NCBI RefSeq assembly: GCF_040706555.1
Contig: NZ_JAPDRH010000003.1
Location: 248,001 to 312,000, forward strand
Reading direction: 5' to 3'
Length of the DNA stretch: 64,000 nucleotides
DNA from: Lentisalinibacter salinarum
Lineage (GTDB): Bacteria > Pseudomonadota > Gammaproteobacteria > Steroidobacterales > Woeseiaceae
Position numbers and translations under genes: made by a program. The notes under the pieces were generated by a model. The model was not told the DNA's origin. It made no database searches and saw only the letters and a list, made by a program, of their open reading frames with translations. Every line of letters begins with the position of its first letter. The first letter of the stretch is position 1. Shown here one piece after another: positions 7,551 to 16,055 of the stretch.

Positions 7551-7569
7551 CATAAATTGGGAATTTATG
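7551..7569. promoter_or_regulatory. Perfect 19-bp palindrome overlapping the paralogue A -10 box
   Basis: CATAAATT, GGG, AATTTATG: both 8-base arms are perfect reverse complements. It spans the -10 element and the presumed start site of the 6647-7534 gene, the usual place for a repressor operator. A related half site AATAAATT occurs about 35 bases further upstream (7602-7609). Confidence 0.7.
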
Positions 7570-7590
7570 CCGGCCGGTCCTGCGAGTCAA
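7562..7590 (-). promoter_or_regulatory. Sigma70-type promoter of DUF6502 paralogue A
   Basis: On the minus strand TTGACT (7590-7585), a 17-bp spacer and TAAATT (7567-7562) give a good -35/-10 pair. Transcription would start near 7555, leaving a leader of about 20 bases before ATG 7534. The -10 is inside the 19-bp palindrome. Confidence 0.68.
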
Positions 7591-8100
7591 CCGATTATGA
7601 CTAATAAATTCGACGGGTTATGTGCAATTTCGGCAACCAACTGGAACATTGGTCCGCCGAACTTTCGTCTCTCGTAGGCCCCGGACCGTGCTCTGGGCCG
7701 GCAATTGGGATAAATGCAGAAGAAAAGCAGTCGACTGTTGTCGTCATTTGATACTTTTTAATACAGCTAGTTAGTGATTATTCTTAATAAAGTAAATTAA
7801 TAATTACCGACGCAAGACTTTGAAGTCATTGTGACAGCACGCAACATAGTGATGCCCAAGCGGGAACCGGGGAGCTAATCTGCCGCCCATAGGAATGGAG
7901 AAACGGCGAAATCTCCTACTCAATAAGGCAGTGACACGTCTACTGCGCTGGAAAGAGCCAATCGGGAATTGTCGGCAGCCTGCCCGCCCGCGTGGACGAA
8001 GACTCGACTTTCTCTTGTAGGAGAGTAAAGGAAACTAAACGCCCGAAGCGTTCCCGGCGTGAGAAATCCGCAGCTGTCAGATTACTTGTTGAGCGGAACT
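7591..8100. other. AT-rich gene-free interval between the two DUF6502 paralogues
   Basis: About 500 bases with no credible gene. The core (about 7745-7805) is strongly AT-rich, contains several TAATTA-like words, and is very unlike the G+C-rich surroundings. I see no tRNA, no clear terminator after the 8101-8940 gene, and no ORF with a ribosome site. It may be decayed coding DNA, an insertion scar or an extended regulatory region. Confidence 0.6.
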
Positions 8101-8940
8101 CTAGTCGTCTGGCAACGACAAGTTTTCTGATGGGGCTTCTTCGAAATAGTAGAGACCTATTCCAACTGCCCGTCCCTCCTCCGCATCAGCCTCTTCATGA
8201 AAGGACTCATAAGTTGAGAATAGATCCTGCATAGACTTTGCGAATTCCTCCATTCTCCCTCTGGTCATGTAACGCAAGCGTCTGAGGTCGGCCTTACTCA
8301 TCAGCTGTGTCGTAACAGTCCTCTCAATATGAACGTCATCTTGGTTGCTTGGATCAGTGTTGTGCAAGATTGTCTCAGCAAGCCGCCTTAAGGAAAGCTC
8401 AAGAGCTACCGCTAAACGATCATCCAAATCCGCGGGTGTAAAAACAGACTTCAGAGCCCGAAGCCTTCCGTCAGAAAGTTCTTCTATAGCCCCAACTCTC
8501 AGCAACTCTGTTCGCATTGCTCCCGGCGGAATATCTCCTCCAAACCGCTTCACCAGATCAGTAAACGACCCTGCTTCCCCAGCAAAATCTAGGAGTCCAG
8601 GCTCGCCACTTTCCTCGATGAAATCCGGATGGCTGTACCACTTAGCGAGTACCGCACCTGGTGCCACTTCCCGCTTAACCTCGAAGGTCTGACCAGCCGC
8701 CTCTCGATCTCTAAGCCGTTTAACTTCTTTTCGGGTCAAACCAGTCATCACGGCTACCCGGGATGTATTCGTCGGACGTCCTCGCAAGCCATAGTCCGAC
8801 GATGCAACATTTACGAAAGCTGCCTTCGCTATTTCCGCGAACTCTCTGTATCCAAGACCGCTTCTGAGCATCGCCCGAGCAATGGGACGAAACGCACGAA
8901 AAAGTGCTTCTAGAATCTTTCTTTGTGTAGCGCTTGGCAT
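8101..8940 (-). CDS. DUF6502-like protein, paralogue B (possible HTH regulator)
   Basis: A 279-aa paralogue of the 6647-7534 product. Shared features are ILEALFRAFRPIARAMLRSGLGYREFAEIAKAAFVNVA, the TSRVAVMTGLTRKEVKRLRDRE putative helix-turn-helix, the GGDIPPGAMRTELLRVGAIEEL block and the C-terminal GIGLYYFEEA motif. The function is unknown; DUF6502 is my family recognition from these blocks. There is no signal peptide and no membrane segment. The start at 8940 lies only 8 bases after a near-consensus -10, so the mRNA may be nearly leaderless. The gene is separated from paralogue A by 566 AT-rich bases and from ligA by 123 bases. Confidence 0.72.
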   Translation of the reverse strand: MPSATQRKILEALFRAFRPIARAMLRSGLGYREFAEIAKAAFVNVASSDYGLRGRPTNTSRVAVMTGLTRKEVKRLRDREAAGQTFEVKREVAPGAVLAKWYSHPDFIEESGEPGLLDFAGEAGSFTDLVKRFGGDIPPGAMRTELLRVGAIEELSDGRLRALKSVFTPADLDDRLAVALELSLRRLAETILHNTDPSNQDDVHIERTVTTQLMSKADLRRLRYMTRGRMEEFAKSMQDLFSTYESFHEEADAEEGRAVGIGLYYFEEAPSENLSLPDD

Positions 8941-8948
8941 GGCGCTGC

Positions 8949-8978
8949 AATATAGGAGTCGGATTCAGTTTACGTCAA
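8949..8978 (-). promoter_or_regulatory. Strong sigma70-type promoter of DUF6502 paralogue B
   Basis: Minus strand TTGACG (8978-8973), 18-bp spacer, TATATT (8954-8949). Five of six bases match each consensus box. The predicted start is near 8942, giving a leader of about two bases before ATG 8940. Confidence 0.72.
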
Positions 8979-9063
8979 CAAAATCCAGAGGATGGGAACA
9001 ATCGCCCAAACTAGAGTTCTGGCGGGCCTTCTTCTTTGGGGTGATTAGCCGAGCAAAACTGGC

Positions 9064-11106
9064 TCAGTGCAAAGGATTCAATAAGACGGCCAACCGATCC
9101 TCACCAATGGTCTCGATACCCAAAGCCTCTGCTTTTTCCAATTTGCTGCCTGCGTTCTCACCGACAACAACGAAGTCTGTTTTCTTCGAGACACTTCCGG
9201 TTACTTTGCCGCCTGCCGCACGGATGCGATCCTTCGCTTCATCCCGGGTCATCGACTTGAGCGTTCCCGTGATCACGACGGTCTTGCCGGCGAATGGTCC
9301 GGTTTCGGATACCGCGCCCGCCGCCTTGCCTTTGGGCCAGGTGATGCCGAGATCCTGCAGAGCCCGGATGACACTGCGGTTGCGGTCTTCTGCGAAGAAC
9401 GCGTGGATGTGCGACGCCACAACCGGCCCAACGTCCGGCACCGCCTCCAGCGCTTCCTGATCCGCAGCCATCAGGGCGTCGAGGTCGCCGAAGTACTGCG
9501 CGAGATTCGCCGCGGTCGCCTCCCCCACCTCCCGTATACCGAGTGCGTAGAGGAAGCGATCCAGGGTGGTTTTCTTGCTGCTCTCGAGCGCCGCGACGAG
9601 GTTCTCTGCGGATTTCTCCCCCATTCTCTCGAGTCCGGCGAGCTCCTCTGCAGTCAGCCGGTACAGATCGTCCGGTGATTCCACCTTTCCGGATTCGACG
9701 AGTTGCTCCACGATCTTCTCGCCGAGACCGTCGATGTCCATGGCACGGCGCGAGGCGAAGTGACGTAGCGACTCCTTGCGCTGGGCGGCGCAGATGAGTC
9801 CGCCGGAGCAGCGGGCGACCGCCTCGCCTTCCGGGCGTTCCACCGCTGAGCCGCAGACGGGGCAGTGTTCGGGCAGGCTGATCCGCCTCGCGTTCTTAGG
9901 ACGCCGGTCGGTCACCACCGATACGATCTCGGGTATGACGTCTCCCGCCCTCCGCACGATGACGGTATCGCCGATTCTGACATCCTTCCGGGCGATCTCG
10001 TCCATGTTGTGGAGGGTGACGTTGCTCACGGTGACGCCGCCGACGAAGACGGGCTCCAGGCGGGCCACGGGCGTGACGGCACCCGTCCGTCCCACCTGGA
10101 ATTCCACGTCGCGCACGACCGTGAGCTCCTCCTGTGCCGCGAACTTATGGGCGACGGCCCATCGCGGTGCACGGGAGACAAAACCGAGTTCGCGCTGATG
10201 ATCGAGTCTGTCCACCTTGTAGACGACACCATCGATCTCGTATGGGAGCGAGTCCCTTTTCTCGGCGATTTGCCCATAATAACGAAGACAGCCCTCGACG
10301 CCGCTCACGGTCTGGCTCTCCGGACAGGTGCGGTGGCCCCAGTCGCGCAACTGCTCCAGGATGCCGCTCTGACGATCAGGCAGATCGCCGCCCGAGTATT
10401 CGCCGATGCCGTAGACGAAGATCTCGAGCGGTCGCCTCGCGGTGATGCGCGGATCTAACTGGCGCAGACTGCCCGACGCCGCGTTACGGGGATTGACGAA
10501 GGTCTTCTCACCCGCCTTCTCCGCCCGGCGGTTGAACTCCACGAATCCCGCTTTCGGCATGAAGACCTCGCCCCGAATCTCGATGACGCGCGGGTAGCCG
10601 GAGCCACGGAGCCGCAGGGGAACGCTGCGGATGGTACGCACGTTGTGGGTGATGTCCTCGCCCGTGGTCCCGTCGCCACGGGTGGCCGCCTGCACGAGCC
10701 CGCCGTCCTCGTAACGCATGCTGACGGCGACGCCATCCATCTTGGGCTCGGCGTGGTAGACGAGCGCTTCGCCCTGTTCCTCGTCCAGCTCGAGGCGGTC
10801 GATCACCCGGCGATGGAAGTCCCGCAGCTCCTCCTCTGAGAACGCGTTGGCGAGTGACAGCATGGGCACACCGTGCCTGACCTCGCCGAATTCGCTGACC
10901 GGCGTGGTGCCCACGCGCTGTGTCGGCGAGTCGGGATCCCGGAGGGCCGGGTACTCCTCCTCCAGCGCTTCCAGTTCGCGCATGAGCCGGTCGTACTCGG
11001 CATCCGGGACGGAGGGGTCGTTGAGGACGTAGTAGCGGTAGTTGTGCTGGCGGATCTCCTCCCGGAGCTGCTCGACGCGTTTTCTCTTGGCGGCGGGAAC
11101 GCTCAC
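9064..11106 (-). CDS. ligA: NAD-dependent DNA ligase
   Basis: Essential replicative ligase sealing nicks with NAD as the adenylate donor. The 680-aa protein starts at GTG 11106. In order: Ia domain with HNYRYYVLNDPSVPDAEYD; adenylation domain with the catalytic lysine in KMDG (K122) and RGDGTTGEDIT; OB fold; zinc finger with HCPVCGS...CSGGLICAAQ; helix-hairpin-helix repeats; and a C-terminal BRCT domain (FAGKTVVITGTLKSMTRDEAKDRI). It is last in the smc-zipA-ligA cluster, 9 bases after zipA. Length and motifs are complete. Confidence 0.97.
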   Translation of the reverse strand: MSVPAAKRKRVEQLREEIRQHNYRYYVLNDPSVPDAEYDRLMRELEALEEEYPALRDPDSPTQRVGTTPVSEFGEVRHGVPMLSLANAFSEEELRDFHRRVIDRLELDEEQGEALVYHAEPKMDGVAVSMRYEDGGLVQAATRGDGTTGEDITHNVRTIRSVPLRLRGSGYPRVIEIRGEVFMPKAGFVEFNRRAEKAGEKTFVNPRNAASGSLRQLDPRITARRPLEIFVYGIGEYSGGDLPDRQSGILEQLRDWGHRTCPESQTVSGVEGCLRYYGQIAEKRDSLPYEIDGVVYKVDRLDHQRELGFVSRAPRWAVAHKFAAQEELTVVRDVEFQVGRTGAVTPVARLEPVFVGGVTVSNVTLHNMDEIARKDVRIGDTVIVRRAGDVIPEIVSVVTDRRPKNARRISLPEHCPVCGSAVERPEGEAVARCSGGLICAAQRKESLRHFASRRAMDIDGLGEKIVEQLVESGKVESPDDLYRLTAEELAGLERMGEKSAENLVAALESSKKTTLDRFLYALGIREVGEATAANLAQYFGDLDALMAADQEALEAVPDVGPVVASHIHAFFAEDRNRSVIRALQDLGITWPKGKAAGAVSETGPFAGKTVVITGTLKSMTRDEAKDRIRAAGGKVTGSVSKKTDFVVVGENAGSKLEKAEALGIETIGEDRLAVLLNPLH

Positions 11107-11115
11107 GGAGCGCCT

Positions 11116-11856
11116 TCAGCTCACAGCCAGACCGTGCTGATACTGGATGATCTCCTCGCGCAGGAATCGTTCTCGCTGGACGCTCATGGTGCTGCCGGCC
11201 TCGTCGAGGAGTTCCCCGTTCAGGGAATCCGCCAGCGCACGGGCGGTTGCCATCATCTCGTCGAAAGCCTCGGCCCCGTCCTTCGGCCCGGGCAGGACCA
11301 TGAACATGCTGACACCGGGCAGTTGCTGCTCGCGGATGTTCGTCAGGTCGAAGGTACCCGGCTCTACCAGGCTGGCCACGCTGAAGACGATGCTCTCGTC
11401 GTCGGTGCCCTCCACACGGTGGAAGATACCGAACTTGCCGTGGCGCAGGCCGAGGCCGCGGAGCGCGAGTACGACCTGTTCGCCGTTGAAGTGATCGTCG
11501 CCGCGGGCGACCAGCCGCAGGGTGATGATCTTCTGCTCTATTTGCGGCTGTTCGGCGGTCTCGGCGGTCTCCTCGCTGTCGCCGACGAAATCGCGGGTCT
11601 CGCCGACCCGGATATCGTCGGCGTACTCGTCGTCGTACTGGTCGTCGCCGGATACTGCCGCGACGGGCTCGTCCGCCTCCAGCTCCGGGAGCGAGGCCGT
11701 GTCGTCGTCCGCGCTGACGCTGCTCTCGTCGAACGCGGGCTCCAGCCTCACGTCCGGCTGGGACTCACGGCGCCGGGCCTGCCGCCGGCTGTGCCAGTAC
11801 ACGAGGCCCACGACGCCGATACCGACCAGGAGAAGGATGACGCGTAATTCGTCCAT
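11116..11856 (-). CDS. zipA: Cell division protein ZipA
   Basis: Membrane anchor of the FtsZ ring, a gammaproteobacterial protein. The N-terminus is a single transmembrane segment (residues about 5-20, ILLLVGIGVVGLVYW) followed by a basic HSRRQARRR stop-transfer. A long acidic linker (residues about 30-105) rich in D, E and S follows. The C-terminal FtsZ-binding domain starts near residue 108 (IITLRLVARGDDHFNGEQVVLALRGLGLRHGKFGIFHRV) and includes LVEPGTFDL and the LPGPKDGAEAFDEMM helix. It sits between smc and ligA as in many relatives. At 246 aa it is on the short side for ZipA because of a compact linker. Confidence 0.95.
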   Translation of the reverse strand: MDELRVILLLVGIGVVGLVYWHSRRQARRRESQPDVRLEPAFDESSVSADDDTASLPELEADEPVAAVSGDDQYDDEYADDIRVGETRDFVGDSEETAETAEQPQIEQKIITLRLVARGDDHFNGEQVVLALRGLGLRHGKFGIFHRVEGTDDESIVFSVASLVEPGTFDLTNIREQQLPGVSMFMVLPGPKDGAEAFDEMMATARALADSLNGELLDEAGSTMSVQRERFLREEIIQYQHGLAVS

Positions 11857-11878
11857 GGCAACGACCAGCGACGCCGGA

Positions 11879-14800
11879 TCAGCTCGCCGCCATTTTCACC
11901 GCCTCGTCGAGATCGACCGACACCAGGCGGGAGACACCGGGCTCCTGCATGGTAACGCCGGTGAGCTGGCGTGCCATCTCCATGGTGACCTTGTTGTGCG
12001 TGATGAACACGAACTGCACCTGAGACGACATTTCCTTGACGATGTCGCAGAAGCGGCCGACGTTGGCATCATCCAGTGGCGCATCCACCTCGTCGAGCAT
12101 GCAAAACGGCGCCGGGTTCAGCTCGAATATGGCGAACACCAGCGCGACGGCGGTGAGCGCCTTCTCGCCGCCCGAGAGCAGGTGGATGGTGCTGTTGCGC
12201 TTGCCGGGCGGCCGCGCCATTACCGTTACGCCCGCGGAGAGGAGATCCTCGCCGGTGAGTTCCAGATAGGCGTGCCCGCCGCCGAAAAGCTTCGGGAACA
12301 GCCGCTTGAAGCCGGCATCCACCAGGTCGTAGGTCTCGCGGAAGCGCGTGCGCGTCTCCTTGTCGATCTTGCGGATCGCACCCTCCAGCGTGGACAGGGC
12401 CTCGTTCAGATCGGCCAGCTGCGCATCGAGGTATTCCTTGCGCTGCGACTGTTCCTTGAACTCGTCGATCGCGGCGAGGTTGATGGGCCCGAGCCGCTCG
12501 ATGCGCGCGCTGAGCTTCTGCAGGTTCTCTTCCCAGACATCGGCGGACGCATCCTCCTGCATCTCCGCCAGGACGGTTTCCAGCTCGAAGCCGGTCTCGG
12601 CAAACTGCTCGGCCACGCCTTCGCGGCGCACCCGTATCTCCTGGGCCGCCATGCGCACCTGATCCACTGCCTGCCGGGCCGACTCCACGGCGGTTTCGTT
12701 GGCTAGGCGCTGTTGATCGAGCTCCCGCAGCTCCGCGTCCACGGCTTCCACGGCGCGGCGCGCCTCGGCCAGGCTGCCCTCCACTTCCACGCGCTCGCGC
12801 AGCTGCACCTCCAGCGCTTCTTCCTGGCGCCGGATGGGTTCTTCGCCCGCGGCCAGCTGCTCCTTGAGCGCCGCCTCGCGCTGGTGGAACTGGCCGAGCT
12901 GTGACTTCATTCGCGCCAGGCTCTGGCTGGCCGACTCCCGTGAGGAACGGCGCGACTCGTAGCGCAGGGCGATCGCCTGGGTTTCGGCCCGATCCTGCTC
13001 AGCCTGCTGGCGCACCCGCGCGAGTTCGCCGCGGAGCTGCTCACGCTGGGACTCGAGCTCCGAGCGCTGCTTGTCAATCGAGCCCACGTCGGCCCGCGAC
13101 TGCTCCAGACGCTGGCGGCTCTCCTCGAGCCGTTGCCGGGTGGCCTCGAGTTCCCGGTCGATATCGGCGGTCTCGGTGCGGAACGATTCGATGCGTTCCT
13201 CGATCTGGGAGAGCCGGTAGCGAGCGCTCTCGAGCCGGGCCTGAGCGTCGGCCTGACGGCGATGCCGGTCGGCAGCTGCCTGCTGCACCGACTCGCGCTG
13301 CTCCTCCAGGCTCTCCAGCCGGCGGCGCGTATCGTGCAGGGTCTTCTCGAGTGTCTCCACCCGCACACGCTGCTCGCGCAGTTCGTCCTTCAGCGTGCGC
13401 ATCTCCTGTTCACGCTTCAGTATGCCGCCCCGTGCGTCCTTCTCCCGATTGACCCGCAGCCAGCTGCGACCCAGCCAGATGCCGTCGGCAGTGATGATGG
13501 ACTCGTTGTCGTCCAGGCGGTCTCGCAACGCGAGTGCCGCCGGCAGCGAGTCCGCCGTGCGCACGTGCTGCAACTGGTCGAGCACCGCCTGGGGCGCGCC
13601 GCTGACCCGGGCCGCGAGCCGGCCGTCTCCGGCCGACAGGGAACTCTCCCTCCCTTGCAGGAGCGTCAGGGAGCCCTCGTTCAGCGCTTCCAGCGAACGG
13701 GTCGCGGCGACGAGATCGTCGACGCAGACTGCCTGCAGGTAGGAGCCCAGCACGGTCTCCACTGCGCGCTCCCAGCCGTCTTCGACCTTCAGCCGCTGCG
13801 CGAGCCGCGGCCGGTCCGCGAGCCCCGCGGCCTCGAGCCAGCCACCGACCGTGCCGTCCGCCTCGCCGAGCGCCGCCTTCTGCAGGGCCTCCAGCGAGGT
13901 GTAGCGGCCGCTCGCCTTCTGCAGCTCGTCCTTGCGGGCCTCCAGGTGACGGCCGATGCGCACCTCCTGCTCCCGCAGCGTGGCGATCTGCTGGCGTAGT
14001 TCGTTCACCCTGGCGTCCGCTTCCTCGGCTGCCTGCCGCAGCGCGCTCTCCTCGCCGGTGAGGCCGGAGACGACGTTCTTCTGCTCGTCCACGGAGAGAC
14101 CGCGGGAGTCGTCGCCGATCCGCTCGCGGCGCTGGGTCAGCTTCTCGAGCTGGCCTTCGAGCTGCTCGATCCTGGCGCGCTCGACCTCGCCGGACTGCTC
14201 CACGTCGCTCGCGCGGCGCACGAACTCGTCCCAGCGCGATTGCCACGCCGCCATGGCTTCATCGGCCCGCTGCAGCGATTCGGCCGACGCAGCCTCCCGC
14301 CCGCGGGCCTGCTCCAGGTCCGGAGTCAGCTCGTTCAGTGCCAGTTCCAGCTGGTCCAGCTCGTTGCGGTCCTGCTCGATGTGGTCTTCGATCTCGCGCG
14401 CCGCGGCCCGGGCCTGCGCGAGATCCTGCTCCTGGCGCTGGCGCAGCTCGCGACCGTGCTCGATGGACTGCTCCAGACGGGCGATCTCGGCGCCGATGCG
14501 GTAGTAACGGCCCTGGACCTCGTTGAAAGCTTCGCTGCGCTCGCCCTGGCTCACGCGGGCCTGCTCCATGGCGGCCTCGATACGGCGCTGTTCGGCGACG
14601 GCCGCCTGCAGTGCGTTCTCCTTCTGCGCCTGGTGGCGTTCCTGTTCCGCGGCCCGGGCGTCCAGGTCCCGCAGCTTCAGGGCCAGGAGTTCAGCACGGG
14701 TGCGGCGCTCTTCGGCCTTCAGGCGCTTGTATCGCTCGGCCGTCTTCGCCTGACGATCCAGATGCTTCAGCTGTTTCTCGACTTCGTCGACCAGGTCGGC

Positions 14801-15382
14801 GAGGCGTTCCAGGTTGTCCTTGGTGTGCCGGATCCGGTTCTCCGTCTCGCGGCGCCGGTCCTTGTACTTGGAGATGCCGGCGGCCTCCTCCAGGTACACC
14901 CGCAGCTCCTCCGGCTTGGCCTCGATCAGCCGGGAGATCATGCCCTGCTCGATGATCGAGTAACTCCGCGGCCCCAGCCCGGTGCCGAGGAAGACGTGGG
15001 TGATGTCCTTGCGGCGGCAGCGCGTGCCGTTCAGGTAGTAGGTGGAGATGCCGTCGCGCGAGACGGAACGCTTGATGGAGATCTCCGAATATTGGGCGTA
15101 CTGCCCGCCGATAGTGGCATCGGAGTTGTCGAACAGGAGTTCGATGGTAGCCGCGCCGACGGGCTTGCGGGCGCTCGAACCGTTGAATATGACGTCCGTG
15201 ATCGAGTCGCCCCGCAGGCGGCTCGCCGAACTCTCTCCCATCACCCAGCGCACCGCGTCGATCACGTTCGACTTTCCGCAACCGTTCGGGCCTACGACGC
15301 CGACGAGGTTGCTCGGAAACGAAATAGTGGTGGGATCAACGAAGGACTTGAAGCCGGATAGCTTGATTTTGCTCAGTCGCAT
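11879..15382 (-). CDS. smc: Chromosome segregation protein SMC
   Basis: ATPase of the SMC-ScpAB condensin. The 1167-aa protein has Walker A GPNGCGKS at residues 31-38, a long coiled coil, and a hinge around residues 510-640 (DGTVGGWLEAAGLADRPRL and VDDLVAATRSLEALNEGSLTLL). A second coiled coil rich in E, R, Q and A leads to the C-terminal head with signature LLSGGEKALTAVALVFAIFEL and Walker B PFCMLDEVDAPLDDANV. The kleisin and kite partners scpA and scpB are at the left of the window. It heads the smc-zipA-ligA cluster and has a plausible promoter 17 bases upstream. Presence of SMC-ScpAB rather than MukBEF excludes enteric-type bacteria. Confidence 0.97.
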   Translation of the reverse strand: MRLSKIKLSGFKSFVDPTTISFPSNLVGVVGPNGCGKSNVIDAVRWVMGESSASRLRGDSITDVIFNGSSARKPVGAATIELLFDNSDATIGGQYAQYSEISIKRSVSRDGISTYYLNGTRCRRKDITHVFLGTGLGPRSYSIIEQGMISRLIEAKPEELRVYLEEAAGISKYKDRRRETENRIRHTKDNLERLADLVDEVEKQLKHLDRQAKTAERYKRLKAEERRTRAELLALKLRDLDARAAEQERHQAQKENALQAAVAEQRRIEAAMEQARVSQGERSEAFNEVQGRYYRIGAEIARLEQSIEHGRELRQRQEQDLAQARAAAREIEDHIEQDRNELDQLELALNELTPDLEQARGREAASAESLQRADEAMAAWQSRWDEFVRRASDVEQSGEVERARIEQLEGQLEKLTQRRERIGDDSRGLSVDEQKNVVSGLTGEESALRQAAEEADARVNELRQQIATLREQEVRIGRHLEARKDELQKASGRYTSLEALQKAALGEADGTVGGWLEAAGLADRPRLAQRLKVEDGWERAVETVLGSYLQAVCVDDLVAATRSLEALNEGSLTLLQGRESSLSAGDGRLAARVSGAPQAVLDQLQHVRTADSLPAALALRDRLDDNESIITADGIWLGRSWLRVNREKDARGGILKREQEMRTLKDELREQRVRVETLEKTLHDTRRRLESLEEQRESVQQAAADRHRRQADAQARLESARYRLSQIEERIESFRTETADIDRELEATRQRLEESRQRLEQSRADVGSIDKQRSELESQREQLRGELARVRQQAEQDRAETQAIALRYESRRSSRESASQSLARMKSQLGQFHQREAALKEQLAAGEEPIRRQEEALEVQLRERVEVEGSLAEARRAVEAVDAELRELDQQRLANETAVESARQAVDQVRMAAQEIRVRREGVAEQFAETGFELETVLAEMQEDASADVWEENLQKLSARIERLGPINLAAIDEFKEQSQRKEYLDAQLADLNEALSTLEGAIRKIDKETRTRFRETYDLVDAGFKRLFPKLFGGGHAYLELTGEDLLSAGVTVMARPPGKRNSTIHLLSGGEKALTAVALVFAIFELNPAPFCMLDEVDAPLDDANVGRFCDIVKEMSSQVQFVFITHNKVTMEMARQLTGVTMQEPGVSRLVSVDLDEAVKMAAS

Positions 15383-15398
15383 CTCGTGATCTTACGGC

Positions 15399-15427
15399 AT
15401 TAGCCCGTCAAAACGCGCTAGTGTAAA
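15399..15427 (-). promoter_or_regulatory. Probable promoter of smc-zipA-ligA
   Basis: Minus strand TTTACA (15427-15422), a 17-bp spacer and GCTAAT (15404-15399). Start near 15392, about 10 bases before the smc ATG. Five and four matches to the consensus boxes. Confidence 0.5.
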
Positions 15428-15497
15428 GTAAATTCCGGACGGTGACGATTGCGAGGAAAATCGCCGCCGACTGGCCACACGAGGAGCAGAAATCCCG

Positions 15498-15929
15498 ATG
15501 AGCGAGATTCGTTCGCCGGCCGCCGTAGCGGGCCCGAGCAAGCAACTGGAGACGTTCGAGAATCCCAACCCCGGCCGGGATTATACCATCCGGATTACGG
15601 TGCCCGAGTTCACCTGTCTGTGCCCCAAGACCGGTCAGCCGGACTTCGCTACCCTGTATCTTGAGTACGTCCCCGACGCACGCTGCGTCGAGCTGAAATC
15701 GCTGAAGCTCTACGCCTGGTCTTTCCGCGACGAGGGCGCCTTCCACGAAGCGGTGACGAACCGGATCCTGGAGGACCTCGTAGCCGCTACGGATCCCCGT
15801 TTCCTGCGGCTGACGGCCGATTTCAACGTGCGCGGCGGTGTGTATACCGAGGTCGTGGTGGAGCACCGCCGGGCCGACTGGGAGCCGCAGATTCCGGTGG
15901 TTCTCCCGCCCCCCGCCGGCGGTGACTGA
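15498..15929 (+). CDS. queF: NADPH-dependent preQ0 reductase (short QueF)
   Basis: Reduces 7-cyano-7-deazaguanine (preQ0) to preQ1 in queuosine biosynthesis. At 143 aa it is the short, unimodular (YkvM-type) form. The nucleophilic cysteine lies in EFTCLCPKTGQPDF (C42, with catalytic Asp D49), and the substrate/NADPH segment VELKSLKLYAWSFRDEGAFHE follows. It starts 115 bases from the divergent smc with AGGAG upstream (15482-15486). No other queuosine genes are in the window. Many gammaproteobacteria carry the long QueF, so the short type is a useful lineage marker. Confidence 0.94.
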   Translation: MSEIRSPAAVAGPSKQLETFENPNPGRDYTIRITVPEFTCLCPKTGQPDFATLYLEYVPDARCVELKSLKLYAWSFRDEGAFHEAVTNRILEDLVAATDPRFLRLTADFNVRGGVYTEVVVEHRRADWEPQIPVVLPPPAGGD

Positions 15930-15940
15930 CCGTCCGCCTG

Positions 15941-15963
15941 CGCGACCCCGGCGGGTCGCGTTT
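15941..15963 (+). terminator. Weak terminator-like hairpin after queF
   Basis: CGCGACCC (15941-15948), loop CGGC, GGGTCGCG (15953-15960), followed by only three T. An 8-bp stem, 11 bases after the queF stop. Confidence 0.45.
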
Positions 15964-15991
15964 CCACCTGAAAAAAAGCCGGAAATGTCGC

Positions 15992-16019
15992 TTTTCAGAG
16001 AGCGTATTGGATGTATAAT
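15992..16019 (+). promoter_or_regulatory. Promoter of dksA
   Basis: TTTTCA (15992-15997), 16-bp spacer, perfect TATAAT (16014-16019), followed by a G+C-rich discriminator (CCCGCGC). Such a discriminator is what ppGpp/DksA-responsive promoters show, so feedback control is possible but unproven. Confidence 0.65.
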
Positions 16020-16055
16020 CCCGCGCTTTTGACGCGCCTTTCCCGGAGGGTGATG

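Noticed and set aside
7895..8020. 41-codon plus-strand ORF in the AT-rich spacer
   Set aside because: AGGA directly abuts the ATG, leaving no usable ribosome-site spacing, and the composition shows no conserved motif; insufficient support for a gene.
7992..8234. 80-codon plus-strand ORF
   Set aside because: It overlaps the end of DUF6502 paralogue B in antisense and has no ribosome site or recognisable domain.
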